From BOKV01 sp041397525 (GTDB lineage Bacteria; Pseudomonadota; Alphaproteobacteria; Rhizobiales; Rhizobiaceae): DNA of 64,000 nt. The first letter of the stretch is position 1. Each line of letters starts with the position of its first letter. The notes under the pieces are model-generated. The model saw nothing but the letters and a program-made list of their open reading frames with translations. It did not search any database and was not told the origin of the DNA. Below, piece by piece: positions 18,039-26,501 of this stretch. The position numbers and the translations under genes are program-made. The stretch covers positions 310,001 through 374,000 of the forward strand of contig JAWKWL010000003.1 of assembly GCA_041397525.1 (NCBI GenBank), read 5' to 3'.

Positions 18039-18056
18039 ATTTAAATCGATTTAAAT
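18039..18056. promoter_or_regulatory. perfect 18-bp palindrome, candidate operator of zwf-pgl-edd
   Basis: ATTTAAATCGATTTAAAT reads identically on both strands. It lies 99 bp upstream of the zwf start and 160 bp upstream of the divergent PLP-enzyme gene. On the minus strand it abuts a TATAAG -10-like hexamer (CTTATA on plus, 18034-18039), so a bound protein would block zwf transcription. A sugar-catabolism repressor is the obvious candidate; which one cannot be told here. Confidence 0.55.
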
Positions 18057-18215
18057 CATCAAGCCCTGCGGGTGCCCGGCAGGAAAAATGTGTCTGGGGA
18101 CGGTCTTGGCCATATTTCCGCAAGCGCGATGGACTTGCCAGTCACAAAACTTTCCATATGGTCCTCACGCCGCAACTGTGATGCGGCATTTTTCTCGAAC
18201 AGATGGCATCCGTCG

Positions 18216-19364
18216 ATGAAGAACGATTTACGACCCGAATCCATTGCTGCGCAGGCGGGCGGCGTAACCGATCCGTCAACAGGCGGAATTGTGCCACCGA
18301 TCCAACCATCCACCACCTTCACACGCGATCAGGACTACGCTCTTGTGAACCCTTCCTTTCTGTACGGACGGGATGACAGTGCCATCGTGCGAGATTGTGA
18401 GGCGGTCATCGCGAGGCTTGAAAATGCACAGGCTTCACTGCTGTTTCCATCAGGCATGGCAGCTACCGCGGCGCTGATGCGATCGGTGCCAAACGGCGGC
18501 ACGATCTTGCTGCAATCGGGGATTTACTGGGGCACGACAAAATGGGTACGCGAATTCTGTGCCCGCCGCGGTATCCGGCTGGTCGAGACCGACGCGTCCG
18601 ATGCAACACAGCTTGCCGCATCGATCATGGAAGCAAAGCCTGAGATCGTCTTCGTGGAGACACCGTCAAACCCCTGGCTCAAGACCGTCGACATCGCAGC
18701 AGCGAGTGCTGCCTGCAAACAGGCAGGTGCATTGCTTGCAGTCGACGCGACAGCAGCTACGCCTGTGCTGATGCGCCCGCTTGAGCACGGAGCCGACATT
18801 GTCATGCATGCCGCGACTAAGGCGATCAATGGACATTCGGATGTTCTTGCCGGCGTTCTTTCAACGCGGGATGCTGAACTGCCGCGCTGGAAAGCCATTC
18901 GCGTCGACCGGCATGATGCCGGTGCCGTGATCGGCAATTTCGAGGCATGGCTGCTGCTGCGCGGCATGCGCACACTGCCATTGCGGATGGAGCGGATGTC
19001 TTCGAATGCGATTGCCATCGCGCGCTGGCTCGACGCGCATGAAAAGGTCGAGCGCGTTTTCTATCCCGGTTTGCCCAGCCATCCAGGACATGAAACTGCG
19101 AGGCGGCAGATGCATGGCGGCTATGGTTCGCTGATGTCATTCCTGATCAGGGGAGGGGGGGAGGCCGCACTTCAATTTTGCGGCAAACTGCAACTCTTCC
19201 ACCGCGCCACGTCATTGGGTGGAGTCGAGAGCCTGGTCGAGCACCGCCACACAATCGAAGGCGACGCCACCGGCGTTCCGCCTTCGCTGGTGCGGCTGTC
19301 CATCGGCATCGAACATGTAGACGACCTGATTGGCGACCTTGAACAGGCTCTCAACTCACTTTGA
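18216..19364 (+). CDS. PLP-dependent Cys/Met metabolism enzyme (cystathionine lyase/synthase family)
   Basis: About 382 residues from ATG 18216, where family homology begins (MKNDLRPESIAAQAGGVTD); the frame is open from 18072. Family motifs: YGRDDSAIVRDCEAVIARLE, the PLP-phosphate region FPSGMAATAALM, and HAATKAINGHSDVLAG with the Schiff-base lysine. Members are cystathionine beta- or gamma-lyases or homoserine-ester sulfhydrylases; which one is not clear. No strong ribosome site is visible. It ends inside the convergent XRE gene by 14 bp. No SAM riboswitch was recognised upstream. Confidence 0.88.
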   Translation: MKNDLRPESIAAQAGGVTDPSTGGIVPPIQPSTTFTRDQDYALVNPSFLYGRDDSAIVRDCEAVIARLENAQASLLFPSGMAATAALMRSVPNGGTILLQSGIYWGTTKWVREFCARRGIRLVETDASDATQLAASIMEAKPEIVFVETPSNPWLKTVDIAAASAACKQAGALLAVDATAATPVLMRPLEHGADIVMHAATKAINGHSDVLAGVLSTRDAELPRWKAIRVDRHDAGAVIGNFEAWLLLRGMRTLPLRMERMSSNAIAIARWLDAHEKVERVFYPGLPSHPGHETARRQMHGGYGSLMSFLIRGGGEAALQFCGKLQLFHRATSLGGVESLVEHRHTIEGDATGVPPSLVRLSIGIEHVDDLIGDLEQALNSL

Positions 19365-20202
19365 GCTGGCTGACAAAGGCCGAGGCCCGGTCAGGGCCGA
19401 TGGCTGAAATCCGGATAAGTTGATCGAAGCGCATCGACAACTGCCGGATTTGCTCTACCGAATTGATGACCAGATACATGCCGCCAAGATATACAGCCGC
19501 GCGTTTTGGGCCGAAAACCGTGTAGGGCGCGGAATAGGCCTTTACTCCATCAAAAAGAAACAGCCGGAAGGTCGGATACAGTTCGTCAAGCAGATGAGCC
19601 ATGTGCGCCAGCTGAGCCTGGCGCACCCCGCGTTGCAGGCCGGACCAGATACCGGAACCGGACGCGAGGCTGTAAAGCCGCTGCCACGGCATCACCACTT
19701 CCATCTCGGTCTCGGGCAGGCGGGAATAGGTCAGTTGCGCTTCCGCCTGGTCGTTCTTGGCGTCAATCAGGACCGGTTTTTCTGCCTTGAACTCATATTC
19801 GATGACCGCCCTTGTTCGCAAAAGGTCGGGTAGCGTCGATGGCACATAGCGGATCTTGTAGCCAATCGCCTCTCGATGCCACTCCGCAAGCCGGGTCTCT
19901 CCGCTATTGCCTTCCGCAGCCTCGATGCTGGTAATGCCGGCGACTTCCGCGACCGCACTTTCGCTCTGCGAAAGCCCCAATAGCCAGTCGATACTGACAC
20001 TTTCGCTGGTGGCAAGTGCGACCAGCGCCTCGGCGCGCGGCAGCCTTGTGGTGCCCGGATCAAGGAACTGCGACAACGCCGAACGGTCGAGGCCGCACCG
20101 CTTGGCAAAGCCGGTCAGGGTTTCATCGCGCCTTTCGATAAGCACCTTCAGCCGCTGTTGAAACTCCGCACTCAGTTCCCGCTTGTCTTGCCTGCGAGGC
20201 AT
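19351..20202 (-). CDS. XRE-family transcriptional regulator with large C-terminal domain
   Basis: About 283 residues from ATG 20202, which has GGAG 8 nt upstream; an upstream start at 20220 is less likely. The N-terminal helix-turn-helix is LTGFAKRCGLDRSALSQFLD (about residues 30-50). The C-terminal 180 residues have mixed alpha/beta character with RIRYVPSTLPDLLRT-like and MPWQRLYSLASGSG segments and may sense a small molecule. It is divergent from the desaturase gene, and a near-consensus promoter with a symmetrical operator lies between them, so it probably controls itself and the desaturase. I know no characterised member. Confidence 0.82.
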   Translation of the reverse strand: MPRRQDKRELSAEFQQRLKVLIERRDETLTGFAKRCGLDRSALSQFLDPGTTRLPRAEALVALATSESVSIDWLLGLSQSESAVAEVAGITSIEAAEGNSGETRLAEWHREAIGYKIRYVPSTLPDLLRTRAVIEYEFKAEKPVLIDAKNDQAEAQLTYSRLPETEMEVVMPWQRLYSLASGSGIWSGLQRGVRQAQLAHMAHLLDELYPTFRLFLFDGVKAYSAPYTVFGPKRAAVYLGGMYLVINSVEQIRQLSMRFDQLIRISAIGPDRASAFVSQLKVS

Positions 20203-20216
20203 CAGATTCACTCCAA

Positions 20217-20232
20217 ACACACCGCTTTGTGT
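20217..20232. promoter_or_regulatory. inverted repeat, candidate operator at the XRE transcription start
   Basis: ACACA-CCGCTT-TGTGT is a 5-bp inverted repeat with 6-bp spacer. It lies immediately downstream of the XRE -10 box, about where transcription would begin, and upstream of its ribosome site. It fits autorepression by the XRE protein. Confidence 0.4.
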
Positions 20233-20234
20233 GT

Positions 20235-20264
20235 ATTATAACATTCTGCGTGAATTAACGTCAA
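20235..20264 (-). promoter_or_regulatory. near-consensus sigma-70 promoter of the XRE gene
   Basis: On the minus strand TTGACG (20264-20259) is followed after 18 bp by TATAAT (20240-20235). The start would fall about 25-30 nt upstream of the ATG at 20202. One of the best promoter matches in the window. Confidence 0.65.
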
Positions 20265-20328
20265 ATAGGGCGGTTTCGTGCGAATTGTTTCCTTGCTGAC
20301 AGACGCCCATTTCGTTCACATTCTTGTG

Positions 20329-21255
20329 ATGAAACTGCATGGGGCGTTGATGAAAAAGGGCTTTTTCAATTCTGTCGAATGGCCAACAGTTTTGTTGATT
20401 GGTTTCGTCTATGTCGCCTGGCTGGTTTTGGCCCTGCGTGGAGAACACCTCAATCCACTGCTTTGGATTTCATTGGTTGCGCTTTTGACCACATTGTACT
20501 GGTCAATCGTCCATGAGGTTGTCCATTGTCACCCGACCCGCAACGCGTTCGTGAATTACACCCTGGTCTATCTCCCGCTCGGCTGGGTCTACGCCCTTGG
20601 ACGGTTTGGTGATGGCCATCTCCAGCATCACGCTACTGGTGATCTCACTGACCCGTTCGACGATCCTGAAAGCTGGTATCTGGCGCAACGCGACTGGAAC
20701 TCTCTTTCGCCATTGTCGAAGGGTTTGCTCACCATCAACAACACGCTTGCTGGACGCATGATCATAGGCCCGATTATCACCCTTTGGCGCATGGTGGCCG
20801 GTGACGCGATGTTGATCCGAAAGGGCGGCCAAGCCGGACGAAGAGTGGCAATCGCCTGGCTGATCCATGTGCCGGCTCTCCTGCTGCTGGCCGGACTGCT
20901 GATCCACTATTCGCACGTTCCAGCCTGGCAATTCGTGGCGGCTGCCTATCTCGGCATTTCGGTTCTGCTGATCCGCACATTTCTGGAGCATCAGGCATCG
21001 GCAAGCCAGGGCGCGCGTACGGTGCTGATCGAGGACAACGGTATCCTGGCTTTCCTGTTCCTGTACAACAATCTGCACATTGTTCATCACACCCGCCCGG
21101 GCCTAGCCTGGTATAGGCTGCCGGGTTTCTACAAGCGGCATCGGGCCAACTTTCATCGCCGCAACAATGGCTATGTCTATGCGTCCTATTGGGAGATTTT
21201 CCGGCGCTATTTCCTTGTGGCCAAAGAGCCGGTCGCACATCCGACTGTGATATGA
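20329..21255 (+). CDS. membrane fatty acid desaturase/hydroxylase family protein
   Basis: About 308 residues. Three histidine boxes of the di-iron desaturase family are present: HEVVH, HLQHH and HIVHH, set between hydrophobic segments (for example TVLLIGFVYVAWLVLAL and ALLLLAGLLIHY). Such enzymes use O2 to desaturate or hydroxylate acyl chains or carotenoids in the inner membrane. The start is uncertain: GTG 20278, ATG 20329 or ATG 20350 are all in frame, and the first hydrophobic stretch follows 20350. Followed after 39 bp by a PhnD-like gene and preceded by a divergent XRE regulator. Confidence 0.85.
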   Translation: MKLHGALMKKGFFNSVEWPTVLLIGFVYVAWLVLALRGEHLNPLLWISLVALLTTLYWSIVHEVVHCHPTRNAFVNYTLVYLPLGWVYALGRFGDGHLQHHATGDLTDPFDDPESWYLAQRDWNSLSPLSKGLLTINNTLAGRMIIGPIITLWRMVAGDAMLIRKGGQAGRRVAIAWLIHVPALLLLAGLLIHYSHVPAWQFVAAAYLGISVLLIRTFLEHQASASQGARTVLIEDNGILAFLFLYNNLHIVHHTRPGLAWYRLPGFYKRHRANFHRRNNGYVYASYWEIFRRYFLVAKEPVAHPTVI

Positions 21256-21294
21256 TTTCCTGCCTTTTCCCGAAGCACTCGTGAGGGCAGTGAA

Positions 21295-22080
21295 TTGAGC
21301 AGTTTTGCCGCTTTGCAGATGTATGACCTTCCCGAAGTCTCGAAAGCATGGGACCGGTTCTGGGCGGTTATCCGTAACGGGCTTGTACAGCGTGGCATCA
21401 GGTGCGAGCAGGAATTGCGGCGCCCGTTTGACTATCATCAACCCTGGTCGGATCCGCAACTGATCCTGGGTCAGACCTGCGGCTGGCCCTTTGTCAGTGG
21501 AGTGCGGCAGGACAACACGGTTCTGGGCGTGTTTGATTTCGGTCTCGATACGCCGCTCCCGGGCGATTATTACTCGTTCTTCATCGTCTCACCGGAACTG
21601 GCCGGAATCTCGGCCGCCGACTTGCTTGCCAATCCCCATATCACGATTGCAGTCAACAGCCTACGTTCCCAAAGCGGTTACAGGGTACTTGGAGAACTGG
21701 CCGATCAACCGCTCATCCTCACGAAAAACCGCCATTTCGACAGCGGTGGCCACCGCGCGTCACTGCGCGCGGTTGCTGCTGGCGAGGCGCAACTGGCGGC
21801 AATTGATGGCGTCACCTGGAAATTGCTGACGCGCCATGACCCCGCTGTTGAAAAGGTCGCCATACTGGGGCGCTCCCGGCCAGCCCCGGCCCTGCCGCTG
21901 ATCTGCTCGAATGCACATTCCGGGCATTCAGGCCTGTTGCAGGAGATCGTGGCAGATGCGGTATCGACAATGGATGCAGATGATCGTCACGCCTTGATGT
22001 TGCGAGGTTTCATTCCTGCAACAGCGTCGCGCTATGATGAATTGCTGCTGCCACCCTACGGCAATCTCTGTTTCGCCTGA
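21295..22080 (+). CDS. PhnD/SsuA-like substrate-binding-fold protein without signal peptide
   Basis: About 261 residues from TTG 21295, supported by GAGGG about 7 nt upstream; an internal ATG 21319 is possible. Features of phosphonate-type periplasmic binding proteins: LILGQTCGWPF, VNSLRSQSGYRVLGEL, a GGHRASLRAVAAGEAQLAAIDGVTW segment typical of PhnD-like folds. No signal peptide and no neighbouring ABC permease or ATPase are seen, so it may be a cytoplasmic ligand binder rather than a transporter part. It lies 39 bp after the desaturase and 3 bp from the convergent tdh end. Confidence 0.75.
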   Translation: MSSFAALQMYDLPEVSKAWDRFWAVIRNGLVQRGIRCEQELRRPFDYHQPWSDPQLILGQTCGWPFVSGVRQDNTVLGVFDFGLDTPLPGDYYSFFIVSPELAGISAADLLANPHITIAVNSLRSQSGYRVLGELADQPLILTKNRHFDSGGHRASLRAVAAGEAQLAAIDGVTWKLLTRHDPAVEKVAILGRSRPAPALPLICSNAHSGHSGLLQEIVADAVSTMDADDRHALMLRGFIPATASRYDELLLPPYGNLCFA

Positions 22081-22083
22081 ACC

Positions 22084-23118
22084 TCACCAGTCCAGCACCA
22101 CCTTGCCGGAATTGCCCGAGCGCATCGCATCGAAGCCCTGCTGGAAGTCATCTACGGCAAGGCGATGCGTGATGATGCCCGACACGTCGAGCCCGCCTTG
22201 CACAAAGGCAATCATCTTGTACCAGGTCTCGTACATTTCCCGCCCATAGATGCCTTTCAGATTGAGCATCTTGAAGATGACCTTGTTCCAGTCGATCTCG
22301 AACCCGGTTGGCGCAATGCCGAGGATCGCGATCTTGCCGCCATTGTTCATCTTGTCGATCATGTCGCGGAAGGCGGGAGCCGCGCCCGACATTTCGAGCC
22401 CCACATCGAATCCTTCATGCATGCCGATCTTTGTCATTACTTCCGCGAGGTCTTCGTGTGCTGCATCAACAACCGTGCCGATCCCCATCTTGCGCGCCAG
22501 CTCCAGCCGCAGCGGATTTACATCGGTAATCACCACTTTTCTGGCACCGGCGCGTTGTGCAACCATGGCACCCATGATGCCGATCGGCCCAGCACCTGTA
22601 ACCAGCACATCCTCGCCAACTAGGTCGAAACTCAAGGCCGTATGCACGGCATTGCCGAACGGATCGAAAATCGCTGCCACTTCGTCGGGTACATCATCGG
22701 GTATTGCGATGACATTTGATTCGGGAATGCAAAGATATTCGCCGAACGCTCCCGGGCGGTTGACGCCGACACCCTTTGTGTTGCGGCAAAGTTGGCCGCG
22801 CCCGGCCCGACAATTGCGGCAGGAGCCGCAAACGATATGCCCTTCACCGGAGACACGCTGGCCGATCCTGTAGCGCCGCGCTGCCGAGCCGTTCTCGGCA
22901 ACCACTCCGACGAATTCGTGGCCCGTGACCATAGGTACCGGAATGGTTTTCCTCGCCCACTCATCCCAATTGTAGATATGCACGTCAGTGCCGCAGATCG
23001 CCGTTTTGCGCACCTTGATCAAAACGTCATTGGGGCCGGGTTCCGGTACCGGCACCCGTTCCATCCAGATGCCGGGTTCCGGCTTTGCCTTGACCAGCGC
23101 CTTCATCATGTTTGTCAT
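22084..23118 (-). CDS. tdh: L-threonine 3-dehydrogenase
   Basis: A 344-residue zinc-dependent medium-chain dehydrogenase. CGTDVHIYNWDEWA with the catalytic zinc Cys, GHEFVG, the structural-zinc cysteines in CGSCRNCRAGRGQLC, the Tdh-typical IPDDVPDEVAAIFDPFGNAVHTAL, and the NAD motif VTGAGPIGIMGA are all present. It oxidises L-threonine to 2-amino-3-oxobutyrate, which Kbl cleaves to glycine and acetyl-CoA. It starts 8 bp after the kbl stop, so the two are one operon. Confidence 0.95.
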   Translation of the reverse strand: MTNMMKALVKAKPEPGIWMERVPVPEPGPNDVLIKVRKTAICGTDVHIYNWDEWARKTIPVPMVTGHEFVGVVAENGSAARRYRIGQRVSGEGHIVCGSCRNCRAGRGQLCRNTKGVGVNRPGAFGEYLCIPESNVIAIPDDVPDEVAAIFDPFGNAVHTALSFDLVGEDVLVTGAGPIGIMGAMVAQRAGARKVVITDVNPLRLELARKMGIGTVVDAAHEDLAEVMTKIGMHEGFDVGLEMSGAAPAFRDMIDKMNNGGKIAILGIAPTGFEIDWNKVIFKMLNLKGIYGREMYETWYKMIAFVQGGLDVSGIITHRLAVDDFQQGFDAMRSGNSGKVVLDW

Positions 23119-23126
23119 CGCTTACC

Positions 23127-24320
23127 TCAAATCACTCCCAGCTCGCGGCTCGTTTCCACGAACGCATCAACGGCACGGCGAATATCGTCGCTGCTGTGGG
23201 CTGCTGACATCTGCGTGCGGATGCGGGCCTTGCCAACAGGAACAACCGGGAACGAGAACCCTGTGACATAGACGCCGCGTTCCAGCATTCTTGCTGCCAT
23301 GTCCTGCGCCAGTTTCGCGTCTCCCAGCATGACCGGAATGATGGGGTGGTCAGCACCGGCAAGCGAAAACCCTGCCTTGGTCATTTCAGCGCGAAACAGC
23401 TTCGCATTCGAGGCAAGCTTTTCGCGCAGGTGCGCGCCCGTTTCGATGATATCGAAGACCTTGAGCGAGGCAGCAGCGATTACCGGTGCAAGCGTGTTCG
23501 AGAAAAGATAGGGCCGGGAACGCTGGCGCAGCCAGTCGACGATCTCCCGCGACGCGCTGGTATAGCCGCCCGAAGCGCCGCCCAGTGCCTTGCCAAGGGT
23601 ACCAGTAATGATTGAGACCCGACCTTCCACTCCGCAATGTTCGACCGATCCGCGCCCATGTTGGCCCAGAAACCCGACTGCATGGCTGTCATCGACCATG
23701 ACAATCGCATCATGCCTCTCCGCAAGATCACAGATTGCCGACAGGTTTGCGATGACACCATCCATCGAGAAGACACCGTCGGTAGCGATCAGTCTGAACC
23801 TCGCATCGGCGGCTTCGCGCAGTCGGTCCTCAAGTTCGCCCATGTCATTGTTGGCGTAGCGGTAGCGCCTTGCCTTGCACAGCCTCACGCCATCGATGAT
23901 CGAGGCATGGTTGAGTGCATCGGATATGATGGCATCTTCCTCTCCGAGCAATGTCTCGAACAGGCCGGTATTGGAGTCGAAACAACTAGAATACAAGATT
24001 GTGTCCTGCATGCCGAGAAAACCGGATATCCGGCCCTCCAGCATTTTGTGCTCTTCCTGTGTTCCGCAGATGAAACGCACGGAGGCCATGCCGTAGCCAT
24101 AGCGGTCGAGCGCTGCCTTTGCAGCTGCCGCAATCTCTTCATTGTCTGCGAGGCCAAGATAGTTGTTGGCGCAGAAATTGAGCAGGTTGCCACTGCCCGC
24201 AACGCTGACTTTGGCCGATTGCTTTGACGTTATCACCCGTTCCGGCTTGTACAGCCCGGCGGTTTTCAACCCGGCGATCTCATTTGCCAGATGCAATTCA
24301 AGTTTGCCCGACTTTGCCAT
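23127..24320 (-). CDS. kbl: glycine C-acetyltransferase (2-amino-3-ketobutyrate CoA ligase)
   Basis: A 397-residue alpha-oxoamine synthase. It has NFCANNYLGLA, the HNDA-like region DALNHASIIDG, VDDSHAVGFLG with the PLP-ring Asp and His, and TGTLGKALGGASGGY with the Schiff-base Lys. It converts 2-amino-3-oxobutyrate and CoA to glycine and acetyl-CoA. First gene of the kbl-tdh operon. Length is normal. Confidence 0.95.
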   Translation of the reverse strand: MAKSGKLELHLANEIAGLKTAGLYKPERVITSKQSAKVSVAGSGNLLNFCANNYLGLADNEEIAAAAKAALDRYGYGMASVRFICGTQEEHKMLEGRISGFLGMQDTILYSSCFDSNTGLFETLLGEEDAIISDALNHASIIDGVRLCKARRYRYANNDMGELEDRLREAADARFRLIATDGVFSMDGVIANLSAICDLAERHDAIVMVDDSHAVGFLGQHGRGSVEHCGVEGRVSIITGTLGKALGGASGGYTSASREIVDWLRQRSRPYLFSNTLAPVIAAASLKVFDIIETGAHLREKLASNAKLFRAEMTKAGFSLAGADHPIIPVMLGDAKLAQDMAARMLERGVYVTGFSFPVVPVGKARIRTQMSAAHSSDDIRRAVDAFVETSRELGVI

Positions 24321-24440
24321 TCAAGCCTCCGAACCGGTTGCGGTACCATAACTTGTTGGCCGGCAATGAATCCACGATTTTGCGCATCAATCTGGCATAA
24401 TCCGGCGCTGGCATTTCCGACTGCTGAATACATACGCAAA

Positions 24441-24497
24441 CGCCCTGCCCGGACAACAGGCAGGGCGTTGGAGATTTCAACGCCTTCTAGAAAGGCG
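24441..24497. terminator. two adjacent hairpins between kbl and a small gene
   Basis: CGCCCTGCC (24441-24449) pairs perfectly with GGCAGGGCG (24459-24467) across a 9-nt loop, and CGCCTT (24481-24486) with AAGGCG (24492-24497) across 5 nt. They lie just downstream of the minus-strand gene ending at 24528. The T-tract is weak (TTTGCG on the minus strand), so termination is likely but not certain. Confidence 0.5.
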
Positions 24498-24527
24498 GGG
24501 CTTGCCTGCGCTGCAGACGCGCAACGC

Positions 24528-24761
24528 TTACTTGTTCTTGACGATGATTGGTGTCAGCAGGTCGCCCCAATTGCCGTTGCCGCAATGGTGGCGCGCCGAG
24601 CGTATCAGTTCCACTGATACTCCCGCTTCCACGGCCTTCATGACCGACTGGTTGAGGCGGTGCAGGTCATTGGCAACCATGCGGATGGCGGCCTGCTCGT
24701 CGGGGTTCATGGCAGAACCCATTTCCTCGGTGCGTTCCTTGACGGGCGGCTTGGCATTCAT
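24528..24761 (-). CDS. small helical protein of unknown function
   Basis: 77 residues from ATG 24761, which has AAGGAG 7 nt upstream, a strong ribosome site. The N-terminus is charged (MNAKPPVKERTEEMG), followed by a helical region NPDEQAAIRMVANDLHRLN and a C-terminal ARHHCGNGNWGDLLTP segment with paired His and a Cys. No signal peptide or membrane segment. I do not recognise the family. Divergent from the ScfR-like regulator (about 290 bp between starts). Confidence 0.65.
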   Translation of the reverse strand: MNAKPPVKERTEEMGSAMNPDEQAAIRMVANDLHRLNQSVMKAVEAGVSVELIRSARHHCGNGNWGDLLTPIIVKNK

Positions 24762-25011
24762 CGTGGCACTCCTTGAAAGTGTTTCAGGCATTTCGGCCCG
24801 GATCGGTCATTCCCGTAACGGTTTGCTGCAAAACCCGCCGGACTGCAAGCCTCCCAGGCGGCAAACAGCACCAGCATGGCCAGGAACGGTCTCATTTCCC
24901 GGATTTTTTCTGTTTTCACATTTTTACATTGCGCTGCGAGAAACTCTACCGCGGCCTTTGCCCTGTTGGCCTCAAAGAGGTAATCCTGTCTTGAGCTTCA
25001 CACCGGCTGGC

Positions 25012-25033
25012 TGTAATTTTGTAAAAATTGTAA
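25012..25033 (+). promoter_or_regulatory. three spaced TGTAA repeats upstream of the ScfR-like regulator
   Basis: TGTAA occurs at 25012, 25020 and 25029, within an AT-rich stretch ending 18 bp before the start codon at 25052. A related TTTTTACA sequence occurs near 24924. RamB/PrpR/ScfR-type regulators bind short TTTGCAAA-like sites in their own promoters, so autoregulation is plausible; the motif here is not identical. Confidence 0.35.
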
Positions 25034-25051
25034 ATTCCTCGGGAGCCACCA

Positions 25052-26485
25052 ATGGCCGAACAGAAGATATTTGCCGGACCCAGAATCCGCCGTATCCGTC
25101 ATTCGCTTGAACTGACCCAGACTGCCATGGCGGAAGAACTCGGCATTTCGCCGTCCTATCTCAACCTGATTGAACGCAACCAGCGACCGCTCACGGTTCA
25201 GTTGTTGCTGAAACTGGCAAGCGTCTACAAGCTTGATCTGGAGGAACTGCGTGGCGAAGGTGGCGGCATCACGCCGGCGCTCAAGGAAGTCTTCGCCGAT
25301 CCGCTTCTGGCAAGCGAATTGCCGTCACCCCAGGAACTGGTGGAAATATCGGAAGCAGCACCCAATGCCGCCAGCGGCATCGTCAAACTTTATCGCGCCT
25401 ATCGCGAATCGCTCGACCGTCTGAGCGACCTGTCGGACATGCTCGCCCGCGAGGGGCATGCCACCACCACATCAGCGGCAAGGCTGCCCATTGATGAGGT
25501 TCGTGAAGCCTTTGAGCGGCGCGCCAATCACTTTCCGGAGATTGAAACTGCCGCGGAAGCCTTGCATGCGGAAATGGGAATCTCGTCGGGATCGGCAGGC
25601 GATCTTGCGCAATTGCTCAAGCGTCGGCTGCGTGACAGGCACGATATTTCCGTCCGCCTCATGCCGGTTCATGCCATGCCGATGTGGCGCAGACGTTTTG
25701 ACCGCCACTCCATGCGCCTTCTGGTTTCCGAGCGGCTTTCGCCCTTTGACCAGCTTCGCGAAATCGCCATGGAAGCCTGCCTGCTTGAAATGCGCGACGC
25801 CATTGCGGCATGTATCGGCGGCCTCAACCTTGCTGGCGACGAGGCGCATCGCCTTGCCCGTTTCGAACTCGCCAGATATGCCGCCCATGCACTGATCATG
25901 CCGTATGAGGCATTCCTTCAGGCGGCCATCCGCGCTCGTTATGACGTTGACGTGCTGGCGTCTCGTTTTGGTGTCTCGTTTGAGCAGGCGGCCAATCGGC
26001 TGACCATGCTGTCGCGGCAGGGCAAGACTGGCATTCCCTTTTTCATGCTGGAGGTTGACCAGGCCGGCAACCGTTTTCGCCGCGCCGGGGCGCAGGGCTT
26101 TCCGCAGGCGCGCTTCGGTGGAGATTGCCCCAAGCTCGCCATACACGCGTCTTTCACTTTGCCGGGGCAATTATTCGTTGAACGGGTGGAAATGCCGGAC
26201 AATGCGCAGTTCCTGGTCGTTGCCCGAACGCTTGAGGGGCCGCAGGCTGCCTTCAACGAGCGGGTCCGCCGAACGGCAATCCTGTTGGGCTGTGACGCCG
26301 GCTTCGCCGGTGAAACCGTCTACGGCAAGGCGGTTGAGGCAGGTGGACTGCCGGCTACACCGATTGGCCCGGCATGTCGGGTTTGCGAGCGGCAAGGTTG
26401 CCTTGCCCGCGCCGAACCGCCAATCACCCGCCCGCTCGGCCTCGATGAAATGGTGACCGGGCTGAGCGCCTTCGATTTTCAATAG
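25052..26485 (+). CDS. ScfR/RamB-like short-chain acyl-CoA regulator (XRE HTH plus DUF2083-type domain)
   Basis: A 477-residue regulator. The N-terminal XRE helix-turn-helix (about 10-65) includes LTQTAMAEELGISPSYLNLIERNQRPLT. The middle has an IrrE-like ARYAAHALIMPYEAFLQAA segment, and the C-terminus has CRVCERQGCLARAEPP with three cysteines, as in the RamB/PrpR family. These regulators control acetate, propionate or glyoxylate genes and sense acyl-CoA. GGGAG precedes the ATG. A target regulon is not evident next to it; the nearest acyl-CoA gene is acetoacetyl-CoA synthetase 2.4 kb away. Confidence 0.87.
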   Translation: MAEQKIFAGPRIRRIRHSLELTQTAMAEELGISPSYLNLIERNQRPLTVQLLLKLASVYKLDLEELRGEGGGITPALKEVFADPLLASELPSPQELVEISEAAPNAASGIVKLYRAYRESLDRLSDLSDMLAREGHATTTSAARLPIDEVREAFERRANHFPEIETAAEALHAEMGISSGSAGDLAQLLKRRLRDRHDISVRLMPVHAMPMWRRRFDRHSMRLLVSERLSPFDQLREIAMEACLLEMRDAIAACIGGLNLAGDEAHRLARFELARYAAHALIMPYEAFLQAAIRARYDVDVLASRFGVSFEQAANRLTMLSRQGKTGIPFFMLEVDQAGNRFRRAGAQGFPQARFGGDCPKLAIHASFTLPGQLFVERVEMPDNAQFLVVARTLEGPQAAFNERVRRTAILLGCDAGFAGETVYGKAVEAGGLPATPIGPACRVCERQGCLARAEPPITRPLGLDEMVTGLSAFDFQ

Positions 26486-26501
26486 GAAAGTACTTTGGAA
26501 A

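Noticed and set aside
17941..18123. N-terminal extension of zwf
   Set aside because: The added residues have no Zwf character; ATG 17940 starts exactly at the normal N-terminus, and the extension covers the promoter and palindrome.
18057..18215. Possible SAM riboswitch upstream of the Cys/Met PLP enzyme
   Set aside because: None of the SAM-I or SAM-II core sequence was seen.
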